From CAG-552 sp964516925 (GTDB lineage Bacteria; Bacillota; Clostridia; Christensenellales; Pumilibacteraceae), in the NCBI GenBank assembly GCA_964516925.1, contig CAZEXL010000002.1:1-64000 (forward strand): 64,000 nucleotides of DNA, read 5' to 3'. Every line of letters starts with the position of its first letter. The stretch's first letter is position 1. A program made the position numbers and the translations under genes. This document shows positions 53,927 through 62,348 of the stretch, one piece after another. Below the pieces are notes generated by a model. That model made no database searches, had not been told where the DNA came from, and saw only the letters and a program-made list of their open reading frames with translations.

Positions 53927-54648
53927 TGTTCGTCGTCCTCCTTGTTGCAATAAAATTCAGAGGATTTTGCACTAGCATCGCCCGCATTTTCTTTTAAACG
54001 CCCATCGCTCGATTGGATATTGGCTACGTTTTCTACACCGTTATTTAAATCGGACATGTTGTCGGAATTTAGATTTAACGCCGTTTTGCCGCTTCTTTCT
54101 TTTTTTATTACGCCGTAATAAATATACCCTACTATTCCGCCTATTATTATAAGGTATATGCTGGAAAACTTTAACGAAACGATATCGAACGTTACTGTAA
54201 TTACAAAAGTTACCGAAAGTATAACGAACGAAACTACGTTTTTTTTGATGTTTTTAAGCATTTTAATGCCTGTACGAATTATCAAAACCCCGACAGCCGC
54301 TTGAATTCCCTTAAAAGCATTGTTCACGATTTCTATCTTTAAAAAATCTTCTATAAAAAACGAAATTGCAAAAATTATCAAAAACGACGGCAAAACTACG
54401 CCTAAGGTCGCAAACACCGAACCTAGCACTCCCGCTTGCTTATATCCGATATAAGTTGCGCTGTTAATCGCAATCGGGCCCGGTGTTGATTCGGCAATCG
54501 CTACGATATTCAACAGTTCGTCCTCGCTTAACCAACCTTTTTTAGATACCGTCTCGCTTTGAATTAACGAGATCATAGCATAACCGCCGCCAAACGTAAA
54601 CAAGCCTATCTTAAAAAACGTTATGAACAACGAAAATAGCTTTTTCAT
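53923..54648 (-). CDS. Chromate transporter family protein with acidic tail, first of a pair
   Basis: A 241-residue ChrA half-protein. FTFGGGYAMISLIQSE and AIAESTPGPIAINSATYIGYK are the family motifs, followed by several membrane helices to about 175. A hydrophilic, acidic and asparagine-rich tail of about 60 residues, absent from its partner, ends the protein (NLNSDNMSDLNNGVENV and on). It is probably translated together with the downstream half and forms a heterodimer. Confidence 0.9.
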   Translation of the reverse strand: MKKLFSLFITFFKIGLFTFGGGYAMISLIQSETVSKKGWLSEDELLNIVAIAESTPGPIAINSATYIGYKQAGVLGSVFATLGVVLPSFLIIFAISFFIEDFLKIEIVNNAFKGIQAAVGVLIIRTGIKMLKNIKKNVVSFVILSVTFVITVTFDIVSLKFSSIYLIIIGGIVGYIYYGVIKKERSGKTALNLNSDNMSDLNNGVENVANIQSSDGRLKENAGDASAKSSEFYCNKEDDEQ

Positions 54649-54718
54649 CTTACCCTCCGCAGGTATTTTAGCACATTCGAGCTTTTATGTCCAATGCTTT
54701 AACCGATAATTTAGCATT

Positions 54719-54751
54719 AAAAAAGCAGCGCATAAAAACACGCTGCTTTTT
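54719..54751 (-). terminator. Intrinsic terminator of the 2-oxoacid oxidoreductase operon
   Basis: Stem AAAAAGCAGCG/CGCTGCTTTTT (54720-54730 with 54741-54751), 10-nt loop, T-run on the minus strand. Confidence 0.9.
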
Positions 54752-54766
54752 AATAATCAAATGAAA

Positions 54767-55309
54767 TTATTTAAGAAGGTTCTGCATATAAGCAATACCT
54801 GCCTTAAGGCATTCGATATTGGACGGAATAACCTTCGGCTTGCTTTCGAATACGTGCTCTACCGCATGAATCGCAGCTTCTTCGGAAATATCGCCGCCGA
54901 AAATCGGAAGTAATACACCAAGCATGTATACGTTAGCACCACGCTTATTTATTGCGGCTGCCAAAGTATCAACGGGGATTTCGTAGAACTTAACGTCCTT
55001 ACGAGTAGTCTTTTTGTGAACGATGTCGGAGTTAATAATTATAATTCCGCCTTCTCTTACGGTATTTTCAAACTTATCGAGCGAGGGTTCGTTGAACGCG
55101 ATAAGAATGTCGGGCTTGTCGATAACCGGAGCGGCAATTTCTTCTTCAGAATAAATTACCGAACAGTTGGCCGTACCGCCACGCATTTCGGGACCGTACG
55201 AAGGAAGCCACGAAGTGTTAAGATTCTGCTCGATTGCAGAATACGAAATAAACTTACCAAGAGACAAAACGCCCTGGCCGCCGAAGCCGCTTATAGTTAA
55301 TTTTTGCAT
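54767..55309 (-). CDS. 2-oxoacid:ferredoxin oxidoreductase, gamma subunit
   Basis: A 180-residue gamma subunit. It opens with LTISGFGGQGVLSLGK, followed by WLPSYGPEMRGGTANCSVIYS, both typical of the KorC/VorC/PorG family. With the alpha, beta and delta genes upstream it makes a complex that oxidises a 2-oxoacid to its acyl-CoA, reducing ferredoxin. The start is one base after the beta-subunit stop. Confidence 0.93.
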   Translation of the reverse strand: MQKLTISGFGGQGVLSLGKFISYSAIEQNLNTSWLPSYGPEMRGGTANCSVIYSEEEIAAPVIDKPDILIAFNEPSLDKFENTVREGGIIIINSDIVHKKTTRKDVKFYEIPVDTLAAAINKRGANVYMLGVLLPIFGGDISEEAAIHAVEHVFESKPKVIPSNIECLKAGIAYMQNLLK

Positions 55310-55310
55310 A

Positions 55311-56063
55311 TTATTTCTCCTCCTTCGTTATATCTTTGAATACGCCGAGCGGATAGAACGAACAACCCTTCTCCTTAACGAACTGCATAGACTCAAGCGG
55401 AGTCATATGATAGTTGGTCGGGCAGTTTGCAACGACTTCGATGAACGAAAGACCTTTCTTTTCCATTTGCATCTGGAACGCCTTTTTAAGAGCTGCCTTG
55501 GTCTTGTTAACGTGCGGAACGTCGTAAACCGAAACACGTTCGATATACGCAGGACCGGTCAACGTTGCAAGCATTTCGCACATACGAACGGGGTTGCCGT
55601 TAACTTTGGGATCACGACCGTAAATGCAGGTCGTAGCCTTTTCGCCGGGCATGGTAGTGGGAGCCATCTGACCACCGGTCATACCATAAATACCGTTGTT
55701 AATAAAGATAATGGTAATGTTTTCACCTCTCATGCAAGCATGAACGGTTTCCGCCATACCGATAGAAGCAAGGTCGCCGTCACCCTGATATGTAAATATC
55801 ATATTTTCGGGATTAACGACTCTGCGAATTGCGCTTGCTACTGCGGGAGCGCGTCCGTGAGCAGCTTCCAAAACGTCACATTTAAAATACTTATAACCAT
55901 AAACCGAGCAACCTACCGGTACGATACCGATAGCTCCGTCTGCTTTACCAAGCTCGCCAAGAACTTCGGCAACCAACTTATGAACTATACCGTGTGCGCA
56001 ACCCGGGCAATAATGCAAGGGAGTTTCGGTGAGCATTTTAGGCTTATCAGCAACAATTTTCAT
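55311..56063 (-). CDS. 2-oxoacid:ferredoxin oxidoreductase, beta (TPP) subunit
   Basis: A 250-residue thiamine-pyrophosphate subunit. CPGCAHGIVHK, VPVGCSVYGYKYFKC (cluster ligands) and the TPP motif GDGDLASIG, then INNGIYGMTGGQMAPTT, are characteristic. Sequence and gene order (delta-alpha-beta-gamma) best fit the 2-oxoisovalerate (Vor) or 2-oxoglutarate (Kor) types, which cannot be separated by eye. Confidence 0.93.
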   Translation of the reverse strand: MKIVADKPKMLTETPLHYCPGCAHGIVHKLVAEVLGELGKADGAIGIVPVGCSVYGYKYFKCDVLEAAHGRAPAVASAIRRVVNPENMIFTYQGDGDLASIGMAETVHACMRGENITIIFINNGIYGMTGGQMAPTTMPGEKATTCIYGRDPKVNGNPVRMCEMLATLTGPAYIERVSVYDVPHVNKTKAALKKAFQMQMEKKGLSFIEVVANCPTNYHMTPLESMQFVKEKGCSFYPLGVFKDITKEEK

Positions 56064-56064
56064 A

Positions 56065-57120
56065 TTATTTCCCCTCCTTTACGTACTTAACGAGGTCTGC
56101 CGGCATCATTACATTACCGCCGCTGCGACCGTAAAACTCAACGGGCTTAAGTCCGCTAACTGCAAGTCGTACGTCTTCTACCATCTGACCCATGCTTAAC
56201 TCTACGGTTATGAACTTCTTTACGCAATCTTTCTTAGCTGCAACCGCAACTGCTTCGGTCGGATACGGATAAAGAGTAATCGGACGAAGAAGACCTGCTT
56301 TAATACCTTCTGCGCGAAGTGCAACGACCGCTGCTTTACAAATACGAGCAACGGAACCGTATGCTACGAATACGTATTCTGCATCGTCAAGCATATATTC
56401 GTCGTGCTTAGTTTCGTTCTTTGCAATAAGGTCGTACTTTGCAAACAATTGATTGTTGAATTCTTCGTTCTCGTCGGCTTCGATACGAAGCGAGTTGATA
56501 ACTCTGGGAATTCCGTCGCTGTGTCCGCATGCAGCCCAATCGCTCTTGTCGGGAAGAGTGCTAAGATCGCGCATCGGCGGAATCTCGGCAGGTTCCATCA
56601 TCTGACCAAGCATACCGTCACCGATGATCATAACCGGAGTACGATATTTGTCGGCAACGTCAAACGCATTGTACGTAATATCTACGAATTCCTGAATGGA
56701 GCACGGAGCAAATACGATCGGATGATAGTCCCCGTGTCCGCCGCCTTTGGTTGCCTGGAAGTAGTCACCCTGCGAAGGTTGAATACCGCCAAGTCCCGGG
56801 CCGGAACGCATCATGTTTACTATAACGCACGGAAGTTCTGCTGCTGCAATGTAGCTCATACCTTCCTGCTTAAGGCTGATTCCCGGGCTGGAGGAACTTG
56901 TCATACATCTTGCACCTGCGCCTGCTGCGCCATATACCATGTTGATTGCCGAAACTTCGCTTTCTGCCTGAATAAATGCTCCGCCGACTTCAGGCAATCT
57001 CCAAGATAAATATTCGGGTATTTCATTCTGAGGCGTGATAGGATATCCAAAGAAATATCTGCAACCAGCCGCAACAGCAGCTTCTGCTATCGCCTCGTTA
57101 CCTTTCCAAAGTTTTTTCAT
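56065..57120 (-). CDS. 2-oxoacid:ferredoxin oxidoreductase, alpha subunit
   Basis: A 351-residue alpha subunit (VorB/KorA type). KLWKGNEAIAEAAVAAGCRYFFGYPITPQNEIPEYL is the family start, and ARCMTSSSSPGISLKQEGMSYIAAAELPCV and GGGHGDYHPIVFAPCSIQE follow. It lies 21 bp after the ferredoxin-like delta gene and one base before the beta gene. The complex probably serves amino-acid-derived oxoacid metabolism. Confidence 0.94.
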   Translation of the reverse strand: MKKLWKGNEAIAEAAVAAGCRYFFGYPITPQNEIPEYLSWRLPEVGGAFIQAESEVSAINMVYGAAGAGARCMTSSSSPGISLKQEGMSYIAAAELPCVIVNMMRSGPGLGGIQPSQGDYFQATKGGGHGDYHPIVFAPCSIQEFVDITYNAFDVADKYRTPVMIIGDGMLGQMMEPAEIPPMRDLSTLPDKSDWAACGHSDGIPRVINSLRIEADENEEFNNQLFAKYDLIAKNETKHDEYMLDDAEYVFVAYGSVARICKAAVVALRAEGIKAGLLRPITLYPYPTEAVAVAAKKDCVKKFITVELSMGQMVEDVRLAVSGLKPVEFYGRSGGNVMMPADLVKYVKEGK

Positions 57121-57141
57121 AAAAACGATTCCTCCTTAAAA

Positions 57142-57354
57142 TTAGTCGCGATAAACAGTTATAACGCTATCGGGACACATAGTTGCGCAACTTGCGCATC
57201 CGATACATGCGTCCATATCGATACACTCTACAACGTCATAGCCCTTAGCGTTGGTACGCTTAGAGATCTGCAAAATCTTTTTCGGACAAGCGTTGACGCA
57301 TAAGCTGCAGCCTTTGCAGTAGGCTTCGCGAAATTCAACCTTACCTTTTGCCAT
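57142..57354 (-). CDS. 2-oxoacid:ferredoxin oxidoreductase, delta (2x4Fe-4S) subunit
   Basis: A 70-residue ferredoxin-like subunit with two 4Fe-4S motifs, CKGCSLCVNACP and CIGCASCATMCP. It carries electrons from the TPP subunit to free ferredoxin. First gene of the operon, with AGGAGGG before the ATG. Confidence 0.93.
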   Translation of the reverse strand: MAKGKVEFREAYCKGCSLCVNACPKKILQISKRTNAKGYDVVECIDMDACIGCASCATMCPDSVITVYRD

Positions 57355-57382
57355 AAATAAAATAACCCTCCTGAAATTTTAT

Positions 57383-57408
57383 AAAAATACGGTTTTGCCG
57401 TTATTTTT
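57383..57408 (-). terminator. Probable terminator of the ogg gene
   Basis: An imperfect stem AAAAATACGG with CCGTTATTTTT (57383-57392 with 57398-57408, one bulge), followed by a weak T-rich tract. Confidence 0.55.
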
Positions 57409-57423
57409 CGGTTTAAAATAATT

Positions 57424-58224
57424 TTAGTCGTTTCTTGCGCTATAAAATATGTATTGCTGTGCAAGCCCAGCTAAAGAGCCGTACCTGTTCAAATAATAAC
57501 TACGCACTTTTTGCGAAGTATTTAATTCGTCGTTGCCGCAACGCTTATAAATCCACGTATCCACCGGAAAACAATCCAACCTACTTAGCCCGAAAAGCAA
57601 TACGCAGTCCGCAACTTTAGGACCAACTCCGGGTAAAGTAAGCAACAAATTTGTAGCTTCCTTTGTAGGCGCAGCTTCCAATTCCTTTAAAAAGTTATCG
57701 GAAGTAAGAATACGTGAGGTTTTTTGAATGTACACATCGCGAAAGCCGACGCCGAGTTTGCGTAACTCGCTTAAAGAAAGTCGAGACAAGCTGTCGGACG
57801 AAGGAAACGAATAAAAATCGCCGCAACACACTCCGCAATACTCGCACATTCGTTCTATTATGCGTTTAATGCGAGGTATGTTGTTGTTTGCAGAAATAAT
57901 AAAACTTATTATCGTCTCAAACAAATCCTGCCGCAATATTCTTATTCCGCCGCCGACACGAATCGGATCCTTAAGCTCGTCAAACTCAGACAGCTCTTTT
58001 TTGTACTCGTCATAATCAGAGTTAAGATCAAAATAGTTTACAAAATAGTTTGCGTCGTCCGAAAAGATTTCGTTCCCTTTTGCAAAACACTTTTTGTCTT
58101 TAGAATAAACGTTGTATCCGCCGTCGTAACGCTCATACCTGAAAACCTGACCGCAAGTAAGTATCGCTTCGAAATCAAGGGGAAATTCCGTTTTTATAAC
58201 TCCGTTTTGTACAAAATACTTCAT
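57424..58224 (-). CDS. ogg: 8-oxoguanine DNA glycosylase/AP lyase, OGG1 family
   Basis: A 266-residue HhH-GPD glycosylase that removes oxidised guanine. The OGG N-terminal domain begins FPLDFEAILTCGQVFRYER. The HhH-GPD domain has the helix-hairpin-helix LLTLPGVGPKVADCVLLFGL followed by the catalytic aspartate in DCFPVDTWIYKR. The catalytic lysine expected near the hairpin in OGG1 (here GFRDVYIQKTSRI) fits the family. The ATG lies only five bases from the rpmA terminator and has no Shine-Dalgarno sequence, so it may be leaderless or poorly translated. Confidence 0.92.
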   Translation of the reverse strand: MKYFVQNGVIKTEFPLDFEAILTCGQVFRYERYDGGYNVYSKDKKCFAKGNEIFSDDANYFVNYFDLNSDYDEYKKELSEFDELKDPIRVGGGIRILRQDLFETIISFIISANNNIPRIKRIIERMCEYCGVCCGDFYSFPSSDSLSRLSLSELRKLGVGFRDVYIQKTSRILTSDNFLKELEAAPTKEATNLLLTLPGVGPKVADCVLLFGLSRLDCFPVDTWIYKRCGNDELNTSQKVRSYYLNRYGSLAGLAQQYIFYSARND

Positions 58225-58228
58225 TTGT

Positions 58229-58254
58229 AAAAAAAGGGGTAAAATCCCCCTTTT
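58229..58254 (-). terminator. Intrinsic terminator of the rplU-prp-rpmA operon
   Basis: A GGGG/CCCC stem with A/T extensions (58232-58239 with 58246-58254), small loop, and a run of at least eight Ts on the minus strand. Confidence 0.9.
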
Positions 58255-58257
58255 GTA

Positions 58258-58533
58258 TTAAGCAACAGGATAAATGCTGACTTGCTTTTTATTCCTGCTT
58301 ACTTCAAACTTTACAACACCGGTTTCAAGAGCGTACAAAGTATCGTCGTTACCTCTGCCAACGTTCATTCCCGGATGAAATTTCGTTCCTCTTTGTCTTA
58401 CCAAGATGCTGCCTGCATTAACAAGCTGACCGTCACCTGCTTTAACTCCGAGTCTTTGCGCAGCCGAGTCACGACCGTTCTTAGTCGATCCGCCGCCCTT
58501 CTTATGCGCAAAAAGCTGAATATTTATAAACAT
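58258..58533 (-). CDS. rpmA: 50S ribosomal protein L27 with cleavable N-terminus
   Basis: A 91-residue L27. It starts MFINIQLF before the mature AHKKGGGSTKNGRDS sequence. The extension is the Firmicutes type that protease Prp removes so that the L27 N-terminus can reach the peptidyl-transferase centre. GTKFHPGMNVGRGNDDTLYA is the core signature. It lies 34 bp after prp. Confidence 0.97.
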   Translation of the reverse strand: MFINIQLFAHKKGGGSTKNGRDSAAQRLGVKAGDGQLVNAGSILVRQRGTKFHPGMNVGRGNDDTLYALETGVVKFEVSRNKKQVSIYPVA

Positions 58534-58567
58534 TTGTCTTTACCTCCTAGATAAGTACGCTTAAACT

Positions 58568-58894
58568 TTATAAAAGCTTAAGCTCGATAAAATCCGAATA
58601 CGTTTCGTATAAATCGGAAATTCCAACAAGCATCGTGTCAAGTATCATATCGGCATCCCGCCTTTGACTAGAATCAAGCGACGGTAATTCAAACTTCAGA
58701 TACGCTTCTTCGTCGCGGCGAGTAAACTTTACGTTTATGCCTGCGACCTGCAGTAACCCCAATAGCGCAGTTTGTATAATGCTGCTTAAGGCTGCGCAAA
58801 CGATATCTTCGCCCTCGACTCCGTACCCCGTATGTCCGTCCGCAGAAAGCGAAACGACGTGCCCGGATTTTTTTACGACCTCGACAACAGTCAT
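58568..58894 (-). CDS. prp: Ribosomal-processing cysteine protease Prp
   Basis: A 108-residue protease that trims L27. The catalytic pair H21 (ADGHTGYG) and C33 (EDIVCAALS) is intact. The gene lies between rplU and rpmA, two bases after the former, its conserved place in Firmicutes. Confidence 0.96.
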   Translation of the reverse strand: MTVVEVVKKSGHVVSLSADGHTGYGVEGEDIVCAALSSIIQTALLGLLQVAGINVKFTRRDEEAYLKFELPSLDSSQRRDADMILDTMLVGISDLYETYSDFIELKLL

Positions 58895-58896
58895 AC

Positions 58897-59184
58897 TTAG
58901 ATGGAAACGATCTTTATGCGAGTAAACGGCTGTCTGTGTCCTTGCTTTTTGCGAGAATTTTTCTTAGCCTTATACTTGTAAACGGTGATTTTTTTACCTT
59001 TACCATGGCCAAGTATCTCAGCCTTTACCACGCCGGCTTCGGTAGAAACCTCTTCACCGTCTACCTTAAGAATAGACTTGAGTTCTACGTTTTCGCCAAC
59101 CTGGTTATCAAGCTTTTCAACTTCGATTTCGTCGCCTTCGCTCACTCTGAACTGTTTGCCGCCCGAAATTACAACTGCATACAT
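58897..59184 (-). CDS. rplU: 50S ribosomal protein L21
   Basis: A 95-residue L21. MYAVVISGGKQFRVSEGDEIEVEKL at the start and the C-terminal KKNSRKKQGHRQPFTRIKI are the family signatures. First gene of the rplU-prp-rpmA operon, with AGGAGGTG before the ATG. Confidence 0.97.
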   Translation of the reverse strand: MYAVVISGGKQFRVSEGDEIEVEKLDNQVGENVELKSILKVDGEEVSTEAGVVKAEILGHGKGKKITVYKYKAKKNSRKKQGHRQPFTRIKIVSI

Positions 59185-59267
59185 TTTTAAAGCACCTCCT
59201 CAATGATGTCTCCGTTGCGTAGGCACCGCGCCACGCGCAGATTTATTGCCATTAACATACGGCTCAA
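59185..59267 (-). promoter_or_regulatory. L21-leader-like 5' untranslated region
   Basis: About 85 nt lie between the predicted start and the rplU ATG. They contain a GC-rich hairpin (59217-59236; GCGT with ACGC closing an inner GG/CC stem) and a possible second helix nearer the start. Many Firmicutes have an autoregulatory L21 leader RNA here; position and compact GC-rich structure fit, but I cannot test the covariance model. Confidence 0.5.
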
Positions 59268-59272
59268 GAGCA

Positions 59273-59301
59273 ATTATATCTTATTAAATAAGTAAAGTCA
59301 A
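59273..59301 (-). promoter_or_regulatory. Promoter of rplU-prp-rpmA
   Basis: Minus strand: TTGACT (59296-59301), 17-bp spacer, perfect TATAAT (59273-59278). Confidence 0.87.
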
Positions 59302-59358
59302 GTATTTTTAGCCGATTTATAATACAACTGAATAATTTTTGTTTAAATGTAAACTGAA

Positions 59359-59400
59359 AACTGCACTTAAGAACCATTAAACGGATTCTTAAATGCAGTT
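59359..59400 (-). terminator. Hairpin at the end of the lgt-pncB operon
   Basis: A long stem (59359-59375 with 59383-59400, minor bulges) built on AACTGCA/TGCAGTT and TTAAGAA/TTCTTAA. The following T-tract on the minus strand is interrupted (TTTTCAGTTT), so termination strength is uncertain. Confidence 0.62.
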
Positions 59401-59423
59401 AAATAATTGCTTAAATTAAAAAA

Positions 59424-59735
59424 TCATTTCCACTTTGCGTACAACTTGACGTCGTTGGTAACTTCTTTGGAAAAATCATATTCAAGTCCGTCCGACGTTA
59501 CCCAACAATCGAACGTTCTTAAACGTTCCGAATCGTCCGGACGCCAATTATTAGCCGTTTCGCCGTTAACGACGTACTCCGTTCTTAATACGGTTTGTTT
59601 ATCATCGTCGTAATACGTAACCGTATGCTTATCGCAGCTTTTAGCCAGCAACACGACACCGAATACGACGGCAAGAATAATCACAACCGAAATTGCAGCA
59701 ATCAATCTATCCCTAGTTGGCCTTGAAACGTTCAT
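59424..59735 (-). CDS. Small membrane-anchored InlB B-repeat protein
   Basis: A 103-residue protein. One transmembrane helix (about 12-31, AAISVVIILAVVFGVVLLA) is followed by a single InlB B-repeat-like domain: VTYYDDDKQTVLRTEYVVNG, DDSERLRTFDCWV and the closing VKLYAKWK. With the short basic N-terminus inside, the repeat would face outwards. Its sequence resembles the C-terminus of the LRR lipoprotein at 41313-44405. Function unknown. It lies directly after the DivIVA-like gene at the end of the lgt operon. Confidence 0.82.
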   Translation of the reverse strand: MNVSRPTRDRLIAAISVVIILAVVFGVVLLAKSCDKHTVTYYDDDKQTVLRTEYVVNGETANNWRPDDSERLRTFDCWVTSDGLEYDFSKEVTNDVKLYAKWK

Positions 59736-60392
59736 TTAATCCTCCAAAATCCCCAAATCTTTCATTATGTCTTTTAAATCCTCAGTGGGATTCAAAGCTT
59801 CTTCAAAACTAAAGCCGCTATCGGACGGTTCCGCAAGTGCCGGATTAAGCACTGCGACGCCCGTTTTATACGGTCGAGAGTTTTTTGACGGACGCGTGGC
59901 AGCGACAACGTCGCTTGCTCCGCCCAAATATTCCTTTATGCTTTCTACCGGATCAAATTCATTTGACGCATTATTATCAAGTCGTTCCTTTTCGGAAACG
60001 AATTGACTTTCGGGAACGCCAAGCGTTTGCGTCATTTCCTTGTTAAACTTACTTACAGCAATAAGATCGTCGTCCATCGGATATTTTGCAAGCAAACCGT
60101 TGTAATACGCCGTCCATTTTTCATGAAATGCCTTAAGGCGAGCCATTTCGGCATCGTACTTGGCTTTAGTCAACTGTTCTATTTGTTCGGCTTTGCTAAG
60201 GGCAGAATAAATTGCTTTAACAATCAATTCTCGTTTGCCTTCCAGCTTTCCGAGTTCGCATTTAAGCGTAGTAACTTGAGTATTAAGTTCGGCAATACGT
60301 TCGTCCTTTTTAGAAGATGCCTCCTCTACGTTTTTAACGTATGCATCTACTTGCTCGACGCTGTAGCCCTTTCTTTTTATATCAAAACTCAT
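59736..60392 (-). CDS. DivIVA-like coiled-coil protein
   Basis: A 218-residue protein. The N-terminal MSFDIKRKGYSVEQVDAYVKNVEEA matches the DivIVA/GpsB lipid-binding domain (GYxxxQVDxYV). A coiled coil (about 25-105) follows, then an unstructured tail ending in EDLKDIMKDLGILED. DivIVA proteins mark curved membrane at poles and septa and recruit cell-division or envelope proteins. The start overlaps pncB by 4 bp. The family link is good; the exact role is unknown. Confidence 0.82.
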   Translation of the reverse strand: MSFDIKRKGYSVEQVDAYVKNVEEASSKKDERIAELNTQVTTLKCELGKLEGKRELIVKAIYSALSKAEQIEQLTKAKYDAEMARLKAFHEKWTAYYNGLLAKYPMDDDLIAVSKFNKEMTQTLGVPESQFVSEKERLDNNASNEFDPVESIKEYLGGASDVVAATRPSKNSRPYKTGVAVLNPALAEPSDSGFSFEEALNPTEDLKDIMKDLGILED

Positions 60393-61819
60393 TTTTCCTC
60401 ACGGACTCCGTTTAAAAATTTTTGTTTTATGTCGTATACGCCTTTGCTTATGTTAACCCTGTAAAAATTAGGATTAAGCAGTCTTTTGTACTCTTCCCAA
60501 AGCTTAGCTTTTTCGGCTTTTGCATATTTAGCCATATCGGTTAACGAAGGAGATTCGTATACGCACTTGCCATCTTTAAAAATTTGTCGATGAATTTCTC
60601 TTTGATCGTAATCGTTTAACGTGAACTTTTTCCAAAGCTCCGTTTCGTGTCTTAAAGTAATCGGCTTAGGAAGCTGTTCGTCTTTTAGCGCAATTACGTC
60701 GGCAACCGCCATGCCGTTATTTTTATCGTACAACCTGACAACTTTTTTAAATCCCGGATTTGTAATTTTTTCCAAAGACGAACTTATTTTCATTCTATCG
60801 TAATACTCGCCGTCTATTTGTATACGAGCAAGTTTGTACACTCCGCCAAGCGACGGCGTGTTTTCACTTGTTATTAGTTTTGTACCTACTCCGTACACGT
60901 CAATTTTAGCGCCTTGAACCTTTAAAGCCGTAAGAACTTCTTCGTCGATATCGCCGCTTGCAAAAATTACGGTATCGTTAAAACCTTCGGCATCGAGCAT
61001 CTCTCTGGCTTTTTTGCTTAAGTACGCCAAATCGCCGCTGTCCAATCGAATTCCTACCGGCTTATGCCCGCTTTCTCTAAGTTTTTTGAATACTTTAATG
61101 GCGTTGGGTACGCCGCTTTTTAGGGTATCGTACGTATCGACAAGCAACAAGCAATTATCCGGATATAATTCGGCAAAACGCTCGAATGCTTCCAGTTCCG
61201 ATTTAAAACTCATTACCCAACTATGCGCGTGCGTACCTTTTACCGGAACGTTAAATTCTTTTGCCGCCAAAACGTTACTAGTTCCTATACAACCGCCTAT
61301 AATACTTGCCCTTGCTCCGTAAATCCCGGCATCAGGTCCTTGCGCTCGCCGTAAGCCGAATTCGGATATTCCTTTTCCGTCGGCAGCATCGACTATTCTG
61401 GACGTTTTGGTCGCAATAAGCGTTTGATGGCCTAAAATATTCAAAATTGCCGTTTCGATAAGTTGCGCTTCGATTAATGGCGCCTTCACAACAAAAATCG
61501 GCTCGTACGGAAAAACGACTTCGCCTTCTATTGCAGAATACACGTCGCCGGTAAATTTAAACGTATGCAAATACTCAAGGAAGCCTTCGTCAAACACGTT
61601 TAAACTTTTTAGATATTCTATATCCTCTTCGGAAAAAGCAAGATTTTTTATATAGTCTATCGCTTGCTCCAATCCGGCGAAAATCGCATAATTCAATTCG
61701 GGCTTATATCTGAAAAACATATCAAACACAGCTTCGTTTTTGTAAGTACCGTCCAAATAGTATCCGTTCATCATGGTCAACTGATACAAGTCGGTCATAA
61801 GCGTCAAATTACGAGACAT
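60389..61819 (-). CDS. pncB: Nicotinate phosphoribosyltransferase
   Basis: First enzyme of NAD salvage: joins nicotinate to PRPP, with ATP hydrolysis. The 476-residue protein has the family start LMTDLYQLTMMNGYYLDGTYKNEAVFDMFFR, GTHAHSWVMSF (with the histidine that is phosphorylated), IRLDSGDLAYLSKKAR and FASGDIDEE. It overlaps the membrane-protein gene by 11 bp and the DivIVA-like gene by 4 bp. Confidence 0.96.
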   Translation of the reverse strand: MSRNLTLMTDLYQLTMMNGYYLDGTYKNEAVFDMFFRYKPELNYAIFAGLEQAIDYIKNLAFSEEDIEYLKSLNVFDEGFLEYLHTFKFTGDVYSAIEGEVVFPYEPIFVVKAPLIEAQLIETAILNILGHQTLIATKTSRIVDAADGKGISEFGLRRAQGPDAGIYGARASIIGGCIGTSNVLAAKEFNVPVKGTHAHSWVMSFKSELEAFERFAELYPDNCLLLVDTYDTLKSGVPNAIKVFKKLRESGHKPVGIRLDSGDLAYLSKKAREMLDAEGFNDTVIFASGDIDEEVLTALKVQGAKIDVYGVGTKLITSENTPSLGGVYKLARIQIDGEYYDRMKISSSLEKITNPGFKKVVRLYDKNNGMAVADVIALKDEQLPKPITLRHETELWKKFTLNDYDQREIHRQIFKDGKCVYESPSLTDMAKYAKAEKAKLWEEYKRLLNPNFYRVNISKGVYDIKQKFLNGVREEK

Positions 61820-62348
61820 TGTTATTCTCCTCTTCTTTCGGTTTTTTATTGTTTTTTAATCTAACTAACGCACAAAGCGCTCCGATAACGCCTAAGTATA
61901 CAATAATTATCGACAAAACTACGGCAATCGGAAGCACCTGCGTGCTTTCCAGTAATAAAATCAAAGCCGCGCCCGTAATCGCCAAGGACACTTTTGATAT
62001 AATCGAAGGATAGCCGCCACAAACCGTTCCGTTTGCTATTCCTATAGGTAACGCAACGATATACGCCGGATACACGCTATGTTCGGACAGCCCGAGTAAA
62101 ACGAACAACCTTGCTAAGGCAAGTATGCCGAAAGCCCAGGCAAACACTACGCCGATACTGTTTTTTTGAATCAATGCTATTACGAGCGACATTGCAAAAA
62201 AACAGGTTGCTACGGCTATCGACCAACAATCGCCAAAAGAAAACGGGAACAGACCTAGCGATACCAGCAACAAAAATACGCCGGTCAGTGCTATCGCAAC
62301 GGCACAAATTAATTCGGTTATTTTTATCGTTTTATCCGAAATTTTCAT
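61809..62348 (-). CDS. Hypothetical five- to six-helix membrane protein
   Basis: A 179-residue integral membrane protein I do not recognise. It has hydrophobic helices at about 10-32, 40-60, 65-85, 92-105, 115-135 and 138-160, and a hydrophilic tail (RLKNNKKPKEEENNN). No motif or catalytic residue is evident. It overlaps lgt upstream by 4 bp and pncB downstream by 11 bp, so it is made with them. Confidence 0.77.
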   Translation of the reverse strand: MKISDKTIKITELICAVAIALTGVFLLLVSLGLFPFSFGDCWSIAVATCFFAMSLVIALIQKNSIGVVFAWAFGILALARLFVLLGLSEHSVYPAYIVALPIGIANGTVCGGYPSIISKVSLAITGAALILLLESTQVLPIAVVLSIIIVYLGVIGALCALVRLKNNKKPKEEENNNVS

